Assembly: GCA_016793445.1 (NCBI GenBank)
Contig: JAEUME010000016.1
Location: 248,001 to 312,000, forward strand
DNA from: Hyphomicrobium sp.
Lineage (GTDB): Bacteria > Pseudomonadota > Alphaproteobacteria > Rhizobiales > Hyphomicrobiaceae
Reading direction: 5' to 3'
Length of the DNA stretch: 64,000 nt
Part shown: in pieces, positions 35,477 to 44,030 of the stretch
Position numbering within the stretch: position 1 is the first letter of the stretch
How the letters are laid out: every line of letters starts with the position of its first letter
The notes under the pieces: generated by a model
What the model saw: only the letters and a program-made list of their open reading frames with translations
Told to the model about the DNA's origin: nothing
Database searches by the model: none
Position numbers and translations under genes: made by a program

Positions 35477-36477
35477 AGAGCCGCAAGATCAACGCTCGAG
35501 GGCGACGGCGCGCGATCGCGATTGTTAGCGCGCTGGCGGCCGCCGGGACGGTCCCTTTGTCCCACCGCGCGCAAGGCGGACCAGCGTCGGGCGCCACCTG
35601 CGAGCTCGCGCCTGGGCCTACGCGCACGGTGACGCGCATAATCGACGGCGAGACGGTCGCGCTCGATGACGGGCGCGAGTTGCGGCTCGCCGGCATCCTC
35701 GCGCCGCGCGCACGCGACGCGGACGCCGCGGAAGGCGGCTGGCCGCTGGAAGAAGCTGCTCGCGTTGCGCTTGCCAGCCTCGTTCTTGGCAAGCAGGTGC
35801 AGATTGCGTTCGCCACAGCCAAGCGAGACCGCTACGGCCGCCTGCTCGGCCATCTTTTCACATCGCACGACGGGACACGCCAGTGGATCGCGGGCGAGTT
35901 GCTCGGGCGCGGCCTGGCGCGTGCGGCTGCCCTGCCGGACGACGGCGCGTGCCTAACCGAATTGCTGGCCCATGAACGGCTCGCGCGTACCGACGCCTCC
36001 GGGGTCTGGCGGCTGCGCCTTTATGCCCCCAAGCCTGCCTTGCAGACTGGAGCTCTCTCCGGCGCGCGCAGCTCGTTTCAGATCGTGCGCGGCCGCGTGG
36101 TGAGTGTGCAGCGGACAAAAGGCGCGGCGTATCTGAACTTCGGCCACGATTGGCGAAGCGATTTTACCGTCCGCATCCCGCGTTCCGTGCTTCGCCGCGA
36201 CGAAGCCTGGGCTAAGACGCTCGACGCGCTGAAGGACCGCACCATCGAAGTTCGCGGCTGGATTATGCGGCGCAACGGCCCAATGATCTCCATCGCCCAC
36301 CCTGCCGAGCTGGCCGTGCCCGGCAACGACGAGGACTTGCCGGAGCCGACAATCTCCCACCGCGCCCCCGCGGACGGCACGGATACGCCGGCGCCGGCCA
36401 CGGCGGACGGACCAGACCGCGAGCAGCAAAAGAAAAATCGCCCGGAGCAAGTTGCTCCAGGCGATCTCAATCTCTAG
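35428..36477 (+). CDS. exported thermonuclease-like (SNase-fold) protein
   Basis: A protein of up to 349 residues. The start is uncertain: ATG 35428 or TTG 35473, the latter with GGGG just upstream and a better signal peptide (RRRAIAIVSALAAAGTVPLS). An SNase-like OB-fold domain spans about 68-200: RIIDGETVALDDGRELRLAG and KRDRYGRLLGHLF, the places where staphylococcal nuclease has its metal and Arg residues. A second beta-rich half (about 225-310: VRGRVVSVQRTKGAAYLNFG) has an OB-like look. The C-terminus is Pro/Asp/Lys-rich. Likely a secreted or periplasmic nuclease or a non-catalytic relative. Confidence 0.75.
   Translation: MGRSQEAARKTCGATLKSRKINARGRRRAIAIVSALAAAGTVPLSHRAQGGPASGATCELAPGPTRTVTRIIDGETVALDDGRELRLAGILAPRARDADAAEGGWPLEEAARVALASLVLGKQVQIAFATAKRDRYGRLLGHLFTSHDGTRQWIAGELLGRGLARAAALPDDGACLTELLAHERLARTDASGVWRLRLYAPKPALQTGALSGARSSFQIVRGRVVSVQRTKGAAYLNFGHDWRSDFTVRIPRSVLRRDEAWAKTLDALKDRTIEVRGWIMRRNGPMISIAHPAELAVPGNDEDLPEPTISHRAPADGTDTPAPATADGPDREQQKKNRPEQVAPGDLNL
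36437..36465 (-). terminator. intrinsic terminator of carD
   Basis: Stem ATCGCC/GGCGAT with inner GGAGC/GCTCC, followed on the minus strand by TTTTTCTTTTG. It lies within the last codons of the convergent thermonuclease-like gene, so the two genes share this stretch. Confidence 0.7.
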
Positions 36478-36498
36478 TTCTTCTTGGGGTCGGCTACC

Positions 36499-37554
36499 TC
36501 AGGCAGCTTCACCCACGGGCTGCTCGCCCTCGCCAGACAGGCGGCGGCTCTTGGCGCTTTTGGACAGCACTTCAGTGATACGCTGCACGGCACCGCGCTC
36601 GTCGAGCTTCTCGACAGCCGCGATCTCGCGCGCCATGCGATCAAGCGCGTCCTCGTAGAGCTGACGCTCGGAGTAGGACTGCTCAGGCTGCGCCTCGGAA
36701 CGATAGAGGTCGCGTACCACCTCGGCGATCGAAATAAGATCGCCGGAGTTGATCTTCGCGACATACTCCTGTGCGCGGCGGCTCCACATCGTACGCTTGA
36801 TGCGCGCGCGACCCTTGAGGATCTCCATTGCCTTCCGCACGACACCGTCATCGGCGAGCTTGCGCATTCCGACGCTCTCCAGCTTGCCGGTGGGAACGCG
36901 CAACGTGAGCTTCTCCTTTTCGAAGTTGATCACGAACAGTTCCAGCGACATGCCGGCGATTTCCTGCTCTTCGATGCCAATGATGCGGCCGACCCCATGG
37001 GCGGGATATACAATGAATTCGTTAGCCTTGAAGCCGTGACGCTGATTGACCGGCTTCTTCTGCGCCGCCAGCATCTGGCGCGCGGCGGCTGCCTTCTCGG
37101 CAATCGCCTTAGGCGTCTGCGGGCTCTGGCCGGCAGGGGCAAGGGGTGCGGTGACCTTCTGGTTGCCGGGCTTGGGCACAGCTGCGGGAACAGCGCGCGG
37201 GGCGGCGGCAGCGCCAATAGCCGACTTGGCCGCGGCGGCGACAGCAGCCTTCAGCAAACCGGCAACGGGCTTCTTCACGGCCGAAGCAGGGGGCGGAACA
37301 ACGGCGGCCTTGGCCTCGGCCTTGATCGGAAGAGGGGCCTTTTTGGACTTGCCAGCAGTCACAGCCGCCGGTGCCTTCACAGGCGCGGGAACGGGCTTGC
37401 CAATAGCGGCAACCTGCGCTTTGGCCTTGACCGCTCTGGCGGGCTTGGCCGGAGCAGCCGCAGCAGCACCCTTTGCGGGCGCTTTGCGCACTGCAGCCTT
37501 AGCGGGTGCCTTGGCAGCCGACGTGACCTTCTTCTTCTGAGCCATTTCATTCAT
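36499..37554 (-). CDS. CarD-family transcriptional regulator with histone-like tail
   Basis: A 351-residue protein. The C-terminal half is a CarD protein: the RNA-polymerase-binding Tudor-like domain (about 178-235: EFIVYPAHGVGRIIGIEEQ, LFVINFEKEKLTLRVPTGK) and a helical DNA-binding part (VVRKAMEILKGRARIKRTMW, SRRAQEYVAKINSGDLISIA). Such proteins bind RNA polymerase beta and stabilise open complexes. The first 170 residues are Ala/Lys/Pro-rich, like histone H1 tails; typical CarD proteins of this group are about 170 residues, so this part is extra. An alternative start is Met4 (37545). It has its own terminator. Confidence 0.87.
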   Translation of the reverse strand: MNEMAQKKKVTSAAKAPAKAAVRKAPAKGAAAAAPAKPARAVKAKAQVAAIGKPVPAPVKAPAAVTAGKSKKAPLPIKAEAKAAVVPPPASAVKKPVAGLLKAAVAAAAKSAIGAAAAPRAVPAAVPKPGNQKVTAPLAPAGQSPQTPKAIAEKAAAARQMLAAQKKPVNQRHGFKANEFIVYPAHGVGRIIGIEEQEIAGMSLELFVINFEKEKLTLRVPTGKLESVGMRKLADDGVVRKAMEILKGRARIKRTMWSRRAQEYVAKINSGDLISIAEVVRDLYRSEAQPEQSYSERQLYEDALDRMAREIAAVEKLDERGAVQRITEVLSKSAKSRRLSGEGEQPVGEAA

Positions 37555-38038
37555 CTCACTCTAGCGTACACATCCAGCCAGCCACATCTTGGCCGGCGGG
37601 ACTGGGAACGCAGTCGCGAAAGTCTTCCTTTCGCACTGGCACCCTGTTCTGCCCGAATGCCGCAGGAACCCGGCATCGGACGCTACACGCGCAATAACCG
37701 CCCCTCTACCCGTCTGGCCGGGTGAGAGTCCTTGCGCGTTCGCTTTTGGCCTAGCTTTTCAAATCCTTAACGGCTCTTACTTGGCCCAGCGACGCCCCAT
37801 GTCGTCTTATATGGCGGAACCTGTCTAAACAGGACCACCTTTTGTTCTTGGCCGTTTTGGATTTGTGCTCACTTCTCGCCATCACGCATTGCACACTAAC
37901 ACAATATTGACGGGAAATGAAGGGCCGGGCAGCCGCAGGCCTCGGCGGCGCTTAATCGTTAGCGTTACGGCCCGCCGAGGTTTTTGATAAATTGAGAAGA
38001 ACGTTCAAATTTTCAGGTCATCTGAGTGCAAAATTCTA
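37555..38038. other. 484-nt intergenic region
   Basis: No protein gene is convincing here. It should hold the carD promoter (minus) and the 3' end of the fdxA transcript. A small hairpin CCTGT-CTAA-ACAGG lies at 37820-37833, and a strong plus-oriented terminator-like hairpin lies at 37940-37985. Confidence 0.5.
37940..37985 (+). terminator. orphan plus-strand intrinsic terminator
   Basis: A perfect 9-bp stem (CCTCGGCGG/CCGCCGAGG) with an inner CGCT/AGCG pairing, directly followed by TTTTT on the plus strand. No plus-strand gene lies upstream for more than 1.4 kb. The minus strand has no T-run after the stem, so it is a poor terminator for fdxA. Confidence 0.5.
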
Positions 38039-38377
38039 TCAGTCTCCACTACCTGGCTCTGGCGAGAAATATTTTTCGAACTTGCCTGCTTCGTCCTTGA
38101 GGGCATCAGCATCATCCATCGCCGCCTTCTTCTGGGTGATGTTCGGCCACGTTTCGGCAAACTTACGGTTGAGCTCAAGCCATTTTTCAAGCCCAGGTTC
38201 TGTATCGGGTTTAATAGCGTCGGCTGGGCATTCTGGTTCGCACACGCCGCAATCGATGCACTCATCGGGATGAATGACGAGCATGTTCTCGCCCTCATAA
38301 AAGCAATCGACGGGACAGACCTCGACGCAGTCGGTGTATTTGCACATGATGCATTTGTCGTTGACGATGTAGGTCAT
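38039..38377 (-). CDS. fdxA: 7Fe ferredoxin
   Basis: A 112-residue ferredoxin with one 3Fe-4S and one 4Fe-4S cluster. Start at 38377 by family ([20 protein letters not shown]). Cysteine pattern: [17 protein letters not shown], then [12 protein letters not shown], the arrangement of Azotobacter-type FdxA. A roughly 50-residue C-terminal helical extension is normal for the class. It is a cytoplasmic low-potential electron carrier. The S4-domain gene is codirectional, 154 nt upstream. Confidence 0.93.
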   Translation of the reverse strand: MTYIVNDKCIMCKYTDCVEVCPVDCFYEGENMLVIHPDECIDCGVCEPECPADAIKPDTEPGLEKWLELNRKFAETWPNITQKKAAMDDADALKDEAGKFEKYFSPEPGSGD

Positions 38378-38531
38378 GATCCAGTGGGTCTTCCTGCCTG
38401 CTCTCAGATCGCGCGCCTCGCCAGGATGGCTGCGATCCTTCCAAATCCTCATTCCATGCCAGCCCCCTCTGGTGCAAGGACCATGGGGGTATGGCGGGGT
38501 GTCGTCTTCATCGCCCTTATCTGGCTTGCGG

Positions 38532-38987
38532 TCAGCGGCCACTCTTGAGCCGGTCGGTTGCGCGCCGCTCCCGCTTCGTGGGCCGGCCCGCGCCCGGAGG
38601 GCGAAGACCGGCTGGTCCAGGGTCGGATGGAACAATGTTTTGCTGGGCCGCACTGGCGTTGCTGTGACTTTGGACCACCACGGTAGCTGATTTGGTCGCT
38701 CCGGCGGACGGTGTCAATTCGACGTAGAGACGCGCGGCCTCCGAAGCCGGACCGCGCCGGGTGCTGAGTGCAGAAATCTGCAGCACCCGCACGCGCGGTC
38801 CTAAGGCGATTGTGATCACATCACCCGGCCTCACCTGCTGGCTCGGCTTATCGATGCGGATGCGATTGATGCGGACCTTCCCGCGCTCGATCAACGCCTG
38901 CGCCAGGGTCCGCGATTTGGCGATGCGGGCAAACCACAGCCATTGATCGACGCGCAGGTTCGACGTTTCATCTTCGGGCTGGGGCAT
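38532..38987 (-). CDS. S4-domain RNA-binding protein (Hsp15-like)
   Basis: A 151-residue protein with an S4 RNA-binding domain (about 11-75: [40 protein letters not shown]). Hsp15/HslR of this type binds the 50S subunit carrying stalled peptidyl-tRNA. A basic, Pro/Ala/Arg-rich C-terminus follows ([15 protein letters not shown]). It starts 14 nt after the helicase stop, so the two are co-transcribed, which fits a shared RNA-related role. Confidence 0.87.
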   Translation of the reverse strand: MPQPEDETSNLRVDQWLWFARIAKSRTLAQALIERGKVRINRIRIDKPSQQVRPGDVITIALGPRVRVLQISALSTRRGPASEAARLYVELTPSAGATKSATVVVQSHSNASAAQQNIVPSDPGPAGLRPPGAGRPTKRERRATDRLKSGR

Positions 38988-39001
38988 AGGCCGCCCTATC
39001 C

Positions 39002-42000
39002 TTATCCTTCTCCGCGCTTGTCCATGGATGCCTTGAGCGCGGCCAGCGCTGCGAATGGGCTGTCGGGATCCACGCCTCCCCGCTTGGGCGGTGCGGCTGT
39101 GATGACCTCGGGCGCCCGTCCGCGCCGATCATCACGCCGATCGCGATCGCGGTCGCGTCCCTGCCTGGGGCCGCGCCCCGCGTGGTCACGGCGGTCGCCT
39201 TCATTTCTGTTGTCGGCGCGATGTCCCTGCTGGCCCCCACCGCCAGGATGCCCGGACCGCTCTTGCCCTTCCGGCCTGCGCTCGCCGCCTTCGCGTTTGT
39301 GCTTGTCGCGCCGATGGTGACGCTCGCGCTGCGGGTGCGCATCGCCCGCGCCAGCTTCTGGCTTGGCTTCAGCGCTCTCCCCGGCAGGTTCTGCGGAAAT
39401 GCCCTTTGCTGCGGGAGCAGCCTGCGCGCCACCGCGCTGACCATGCCGGGCGTGATGATGGTGGCGGCCGCCACGCTCGCGGCGTTCCTCGCGGCGGTGG
39501 CGGCGCGGACGCCAGACTTCTTCGTATTCAACAGCGGCCTCGTCGGCAGGAACCTCGCCCCCGGCTGCCGGGACACTCTCCACAACCTCCACAACGTCGG
39601 CGGCCGGCGCGGATGCAACATCGCCCGATGTGCCGGACGCCGAAGCCACGGGCTCAGAAAGCAGGGACGCGGACCCCATTGAAGGTTCGGTCGCGAAGGC
39701 ACCATTGGCCGGTTCGGCATCGGAAACCGTTGCCGGCTGTTCGCCGGCGTCCGGGCAAGGTGCGTCCACGGACCCGTGTTCACGTGGGACGGCCGCTTGC
39801 GCTGTAGCCGTTGGCGCGGTAGGCGCCTGCACGGGACGCCGCTCGAGACGAAAACCCAGGGCCTTGAGCACGTTCCCTAGCTCCCCGGCCGAGCAGCCCA
39901 AGATCGACATCATCTCTTCTGTCGCCTTGAACCCTCCATCACCCGTCGATCCCTTTGGCGGCATCGCCGGGCTATCAGGGTTCTGACGCCAGGCCAGCAG
40001 CGGCCGGATGAGATCGGCCAATCGTTCCAGAATATCCAGACGCACCGCGCGAGGTCCGCATGTATGGAACCCGTAGGCGCGATAATAGGCGTCGGGAACG
40101 GCTTGGTCGGCCGCAACGGAGGTAAGGCCCGGCCTTGGCAAAGCCGGCAGATTATCGATGTCGAGGCTGTGCTCGCCCGCATGCTTTAAGATGAAGAGTG
40201 TTGCGGCGAGTTCCGCGGCCGCAGGCTTCATCTGGGCGGGGAAGTAGATATTGAACGCGCCAAAGCGCAGCCCGTACTTGCGCAAGGACGCGCGCGATGG
40301 CTGGTCGAGTTGATTGATCTCGTCAGCCACCGTGTCGCGCTTCAAGACGCCAAAGCCTTCCTTGAGACGAAACGCAATTCCGCGCGCCAAGCCCTGAAGA
40401 TCCTGCGCGACTGAAAGCTCGACCAGCGGCTTCAACTTCTCGCCGACGATATCCTTGATCCAAGTCTGCAGGCGAACCGTCACCTTCTCTTTGTCGGCTT
40501 CGGCCAAATGCTCGTCCGCCAAAAGTTGCACGGTCGGCGCGAGCGGATCTTCCGCCGCCTCGAGCTTGGCGATCTCGTCTTCACGCCACACGATGCGCCC
40601 ATTGCGCGTCAGCTTGAACGCATCATTCTGCGCTGCCGCAACGCGGCGGGCGCGCATGCCCAGTTCACGGGCCAGGACATGCGTTGCTGCCGCGCGGGTC
40701 GCCTTCTCGTGAATACCCTCGGCTGAAGAATCGAGCGTGAAGCGGAAGCCTTTCAGCCGTCCGACGAAATGGTTCTCCACGGTGATGGAACCGTCTTCCG
40801 CGAATTCCGCGTTGAGTTCGTCCTTGTCTCGCATGCCCTTCATCAGCGCGCTGGTCCGGCGATCCACGAAGCGCTGTGTCAGGCGCTCGTGCAAAGCATC
40901 GGATAAACTGTCTTCAATCTCTCGCGTACGCCCCTGCCAATGCCCCGGGTCCTTCAACCAATCGGGCCTGTTGGACACGAAAGTCCAGGTGCGGATATGA
41001 GCGATCCTGTTTGCAAGCGTATCTATATCCCCGTCGGTGCGGTCGGCGAAAGCCACTTGCTTGGAAAACCAGTCTTCGGGAATCTTCTCTTCCCCGCGGC
41101 GCAGGAACTTGTATAGCGTGGCGACCAGCTCGGCGTGGCTGGAGCCGGAAATCTTGCGGTAGTCCGGCACCTGACAGACGTCCCACAACAGAGACACGGC
41201 GGCCGGTCCAATGCAAAGATCGCATACCTCGCGATCGGAGCTGACGGCCTCAAGCGCGGCGACGTCATCGGCGGTGCGGCAGCGGGTCAGCCGCGCTTCG
41301 TGGGGCATCTCGCGCAACGAATTGTGCAACCTGTCGAGCGTGCCGAAATCGAGCTTACGGTTGCGCCACTGCAGAACGCGCACAGAATCGAACGAGTGCG
41401 TCTCGAGCCGCTCCACCAGTTCCGCATCGAGTGCGTCGGCGCTGCCGGTGACGCCAAAGGTGCCGTCGTTCATGTGACGGCCGGCGCGGCCGGCAATCTG
41501 CCCAATTTCGCTCGGCGTCAGATTGCGGTGCGTGTAGCCGTCGAACTTCCGCAGCGCCGAGAAGGCGACGTGATCGACATCGAGATTGAGGCCCATGCCG
41601 ATCGCGTCGGTGGCAACGAGGAATTCGACATCACCCGATTGATAGAGCGCGACCTGGGCGTTACGGGTGCGCGGCGACAGCGCACCGAGCACGACAGCCG
41701 CCCCGCCGCGCTGACGGCGGATCAACTCGGCGATCGCGTACACGTCCTGCGCGGAGAAGGCGACGATGGCCGAGCGCGCGGGCAGCCGCGAGATCTTCTT
41801 CTCCCCGGCATATGTGAGCTTCGAAAGGCGCGGGCGCGAGATGAAATTGGCGCCAGGAATGAGATCGCTGATCGCCTCGCGCATGGTCTGCGAGCCCAGC
41901 AGCAATGTCTCCGAACGGCCGCGCGCGTGCAGCAGGCGGTCGGTGAAAACATGCCCGCGCTCCGGATCACCCGCAAGCTGAACCTCGTCGATGGCGAGGA

Positions 42001-42283
42001 AATCCACATCGACCTCGCGCGGCATGGCCTCGACGGTCGCAACCCAGTAACGCGCACGCTCGGGCTTGATCTTCTCTTCGCCCGTGATGAGCGCGACCTT
42101 CTCGGCGCCCACGCGCGCCTTGATCTTGTCATAGACCTCGCGCGCAAGCAGACGCAGCGGCAGTCCGATCATGCCGCTTTCGTGACCGAGCATCCGCTCG
42201 ATTGCCAGATGGGTCTTGCCCGTATTGGTCGGTCCAAGCACCGCCGTGACGTTGCGAATGCGGGCCTCGAAATCGTTGCCCAT
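39002..42283 (-). CDS. SUV3-like DExH RNA helicase with long charged tail
   Basis: A 1093-residue superfamily 2 helicase. Start at 42283 with AGGAGG upstream. Motif I is GPTNTGKTHLA, motif II is IDEVQ (LAIDEVQLAGDPERG), motif III GSQTM, and motif VI QIAGRAGRH. The DEVQ-type motif II and overall order match SUV3-type helicases, which are mitochondrial degradosome enzymes in eukaryotes. After about residue 770 the sequence becomes disordered: acidic/Ala-rich, then a Arg/His/Glu/Gly-rich tail (about 950-1070) of RNA-binding style, ending in a conserved-looking SPFAALAALKASMD. First gene of the helicase-S4-fdxA run. Probably RNA turnover or ribosome-related. Confidence 0.87.
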   Translation of the reverse strand: MGNDFEARIRNVTAVLGPTNTGKTHLAIERMLGHESGMIGLPLRLLAREVYDKIKARVGAEKVALITGEEKIKPERARYWVATVEAMPREVDVDFLAIDEVQLAGDPERGHVFTDRLLHARGRSETLLLGSQTMREAISDLIPGANFISRPRLSKLTYAGEKKISRLPARSAIVAFSAQDVYAIAELIRRQRGGAAVVLGALSPRTRNAQVALYQSGDVEFLVATDAIGMGLNLDVDHVAFSALRKFDGYTHRNLTPSEIGQIAGRAGRHMNDGTFGVTGSADALDAELVERLETHSFDSVRVLQWRNRKLDFGTLDRLHNSLREMPHEARLTRCRTADDVAALEAVSSDREVCDLCIGPAAVSLLWDVCQVPDYRKISGSSHAELVATLYKFLRRGEEKIPEDWFSKQVAFADRTDGDIDTLANRIAHIRTWTFVSNRPDWLKDPGHWQGRTREIEDSLSDALHERLTQRFVDRRTSALMKGMRDKDELNAEFAEDGSITVENHFVGRLKGFRFTLDSSAEGIHEKATRAAATHVLARELGMRARRVAAAQNDAFKLTRNGRIVWREDEIAKLEAAEDPLAPTVQLLADEHLAEADKEKVTVRLQTWIKDIVGEKLKPLVELSVAQDLQGLARGIAFRLKEGFGVLKRDTVADEINQLDQPSRASLRKYGLRFGAFNIYFPAQMKPAAAELAATLFILKHAGEHSLDIDNLPALPRPGLTSVAADQAVPDAYYRAYGFHTCGPRAVRLDILERLADLIRPLLAWRQNPDSPAMPPKGSTGDGGFKATEEMMSILGCSAGELGNVLKALGFRLERRPVQAPTAPTATAQAAVPREHGSVDAPCPDAGEQPATVSDAEPANGAFATEPSMGSASLLSEPVASASGTSGDVASAPAADVVEVVESVPAAGGEVPADEAAVEYEEVWRPRRHRREERRERGGRHHHHARHGQRGGAQAAPAAKGISAEPAGESAEAKPEAGAGDAHPQRERHHRRDKHKREGGERRPEGQERSGHPGGGGQQGHRADNRNEGDRRDHAGRGPRQGRDRDRDRRDDRRGRAPEVITAAPPKRGGVDPDSPFAALAALKASMDKRGEG

Positions 42284-42384
42284 CGCTTGCCTCCTCAACG
42301 GACACCAGCCCCGTGCATTGCAGAGCAAAGGCCTAAGATCAAGGGATTAATCGACTAGCGTCCAAGCCGGCCGTGTGCGACCTG

Positions 42385-43266
42385 TCAGCGCCGGAGCATG
42401 ATCGGCGGCCTGCCGTCGGCGGCAGCAATGTCGATGCTTTCAGCCGACATGATGGCCGACCCCAAGGATGTGGGGATGATGACCTGATAAGGCACCTGAA
42501 GGCCGGCCTCGGGAAGCGGCCGCAGCGCGATCTCTATACCGTCGTAGTTGACCCACGGGTTCACAAAATCTTTCGGCTTATGTCCGGACACGGGCTGATA
42601 TTTGACCTTGCAGACATAAAGCTCCTGCGGCTGCCCGGATGGCTTCTCTTCGGTGATCTTCTCACGTCCCTTGAACGACATAACCAGATTGAACCGCGCC
42701 TTGCCGTCGAAGATCGGCACCGTCTTGGCGCACGGATTGCCCGGTCCTGCGTGCGTCATCTTAAGGATCGCGCTCATCGGGTCGAACACGGAGCGCATGT
42801 CTTCGGCCTTGACCGGAACGGCGTCGGGCGAGGGCGGTTTTTGGGGCTGCACGGCAACCGACTTGACGCCCTTCTTGTCGAATCCGAGCCGGACGAGACC
42901 GGCTTTCGACTTGGTACGGAAATTCAGCAAATAGCTTGAGGGCTCGGGCCCTGTGGCGGCCAGACGTCCGCTGGCCGATGTGTTTCCCCGCCAGCGGAAC
43001 GCGCCAAACAATGCGGAGACCTCCGCATTGCTCGTCGCCGAGTAGTTTTGGCCCTTTGTCGAGGATTGAAATGCGAATTTGCCGACCTCGAAACCGTTGA
43101 AATAGAGACGGTACACGGTCGAGACCTGGGCGGGCCAAGTCGAATCGGCTGCGGCCGCTGGCGCGCCCAAAGGGAGGGCCGCAAAGCCCAAGACCACAAC
43201 GCCCAAGACAAGCGCCGCGCAGACCTGCCCTGCGCCGGCCTTCGATAGCCCATGACCCTGTGCCAT
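42385..43266 (-). CDS. DUF3108 exported protein
   Basis: A 293-residue protein with a signal peptide (VCAALVLGVVVLGFAALPLG, ending AAAA) from the start at 43266; further upstream in-frame ATGs exist but have no better support. The DUF3108 body shows VYRLYFNGFEVGKFAFQSS, a strand-rich middle, IFDGKARFNLVMSF and a C-terminal AGLQVPYQVIIPTSLGSAIM. The fold resembles a periplasmic lipocalin-like barrel; the family function is unknown. It diverges from rpmB, as is common in this order. Confidence 0.8.
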   Translation of the reverse strand: MAQGHGLSKAGAGQVCAALVLGVVVLGFAALPLGAPAAAADSTWPAQVSTVYRLYFNGFEVGKFAFQSSTKGQNYSATSNAEVSALFGAFRWRGNTSASGRLAATGPEPSSYLLNFRTKSKAGLVRLGFDKKGVKSVAVQPQKPPSPDAVPVKAEDMRSVFDPMSAILKMTHAGPGNPCAKTVPIFDGKARFNLVMSFKGREKITEEKPSGQPQELYVCKVKYQPVSGHKPKDFVNPWVNYDGIEIALRPLPEAGLQVPYQVIIPTSLGSAIMSAESIDIAAADGRPPIMLRR

Positions 43267-43464
43267 GCGAAAGCTTTTCCCCGACACCCGTAGAATACCA
43301 AGGACTTGCCGGTAACCCTCCAATGCGACCAAACTGCGGCTCACGCCGTTCCGGATGGTCATTTTTACCCCAGCCTTGACGACGCTGCAGCGCGCCTCCG
43401 AGGATGCGAAGGCCGGAAACGGCCAGAATTCAGCGCCCAAGCGGATCACGCGGCCTGCTTGCGC

Positions 43465-43493
43465 TTGACGGCAGCGCTTTTATGCCCTTATAC
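43465..43493 (+). promoter_or_regulatory. sigma-70 promoter of rpmB
   Basis: TTGACG (43465-43470), a 17-nt spacer and TTATAC (43488-43493), a near-consensus housekeeping promoter located 120 nt upstream of the rpmB start codon. The rest of 43267-43612 contains no gene. Confidence 0.75.
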
Positions 43494-43612
43494 ACCCCCA
43501 TCCTCCCCGCAGGCGAGACGCTGGCGGGGGTGCATTTTTTTGACCTCAGCCAAGATGTTCCGCTCACCCTGCCCTGCGTGCGGCATGGTTCTGGGCGAAG
43601 GAGACGACGATC

Positions 43613-43912
43613 ATGACTAGGCGCTGCGACCTGATGGGCACCCTGCCGCTCTCGGGCCAACTGCGAAGCCACGCCGAGAACAAGACGAAGCGCAAGTTCC
43701 GCCCGAACCTGTGCAACGTCACGCTGATGAGCGACATTCTTGGCCGCAAGTTCCGTCTGCGCGTTTCGGCGCGCGCACTAAAGTCGGTAGAGCATCGCGG
43801 CGGGCTCGACGCCTACCTGCTCAAGGCGAAGAACGAACAGCTCTCGCCGGACTGCCTCAAGATCAAGCGTGAGATCCAGAAAGTCACCGCCGCCGCAAAG
43901 GCCGCAGCCTGA
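43613..43912 (+). CDS. rpmB: 50S ribosomal protein L28
   Basis: A 99-residue L28 with the family opening [20 protein letters not shown] and the phrases [16 protein letters not shown] and [28 protein letters not shown] precedes the ATG. It is a structural protein of the large ribosomal subunit. Monocistronic: near-consensus promoter upstream and strong terminator downstream. No zinc-ribbon cysteine pair pattern (CxxC) is present, so this is the zinc-independent form. Confidence 0.96.
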   Translation: MTRRCDLMGTLPLSGQLRSHAENKTKRKFRPNLCNVTLMSDILGRKFRLRVSARALKSVEHRGGLDAYLLKAKNEQLSPDCLKIKREIQKVTAAAKAAA

Positions 43913-43975
43913 CGTTCAGCGGCACGGGTTCAATGGAGCCCGTGGCGAGCAAACTCACGCAACGGACATCGTAAT

Positions 43976-44007
43976 GCCCGGCTGGAAATTTCCGGCCGGG
44001 CTTTTTT
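43976..44007 (+). terminator. intrinsic terminator of rpmB
   Basis: Stem GCCCGGC/GCCGGGC extended by an inner AAA/TTT pairing, followed by TTTTTT. About 63 nt after the rpmB stop. Confidence 0.9.
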
Positions 44008-44030
44008 GCAGGCCACTGGCGCCATGTTTG

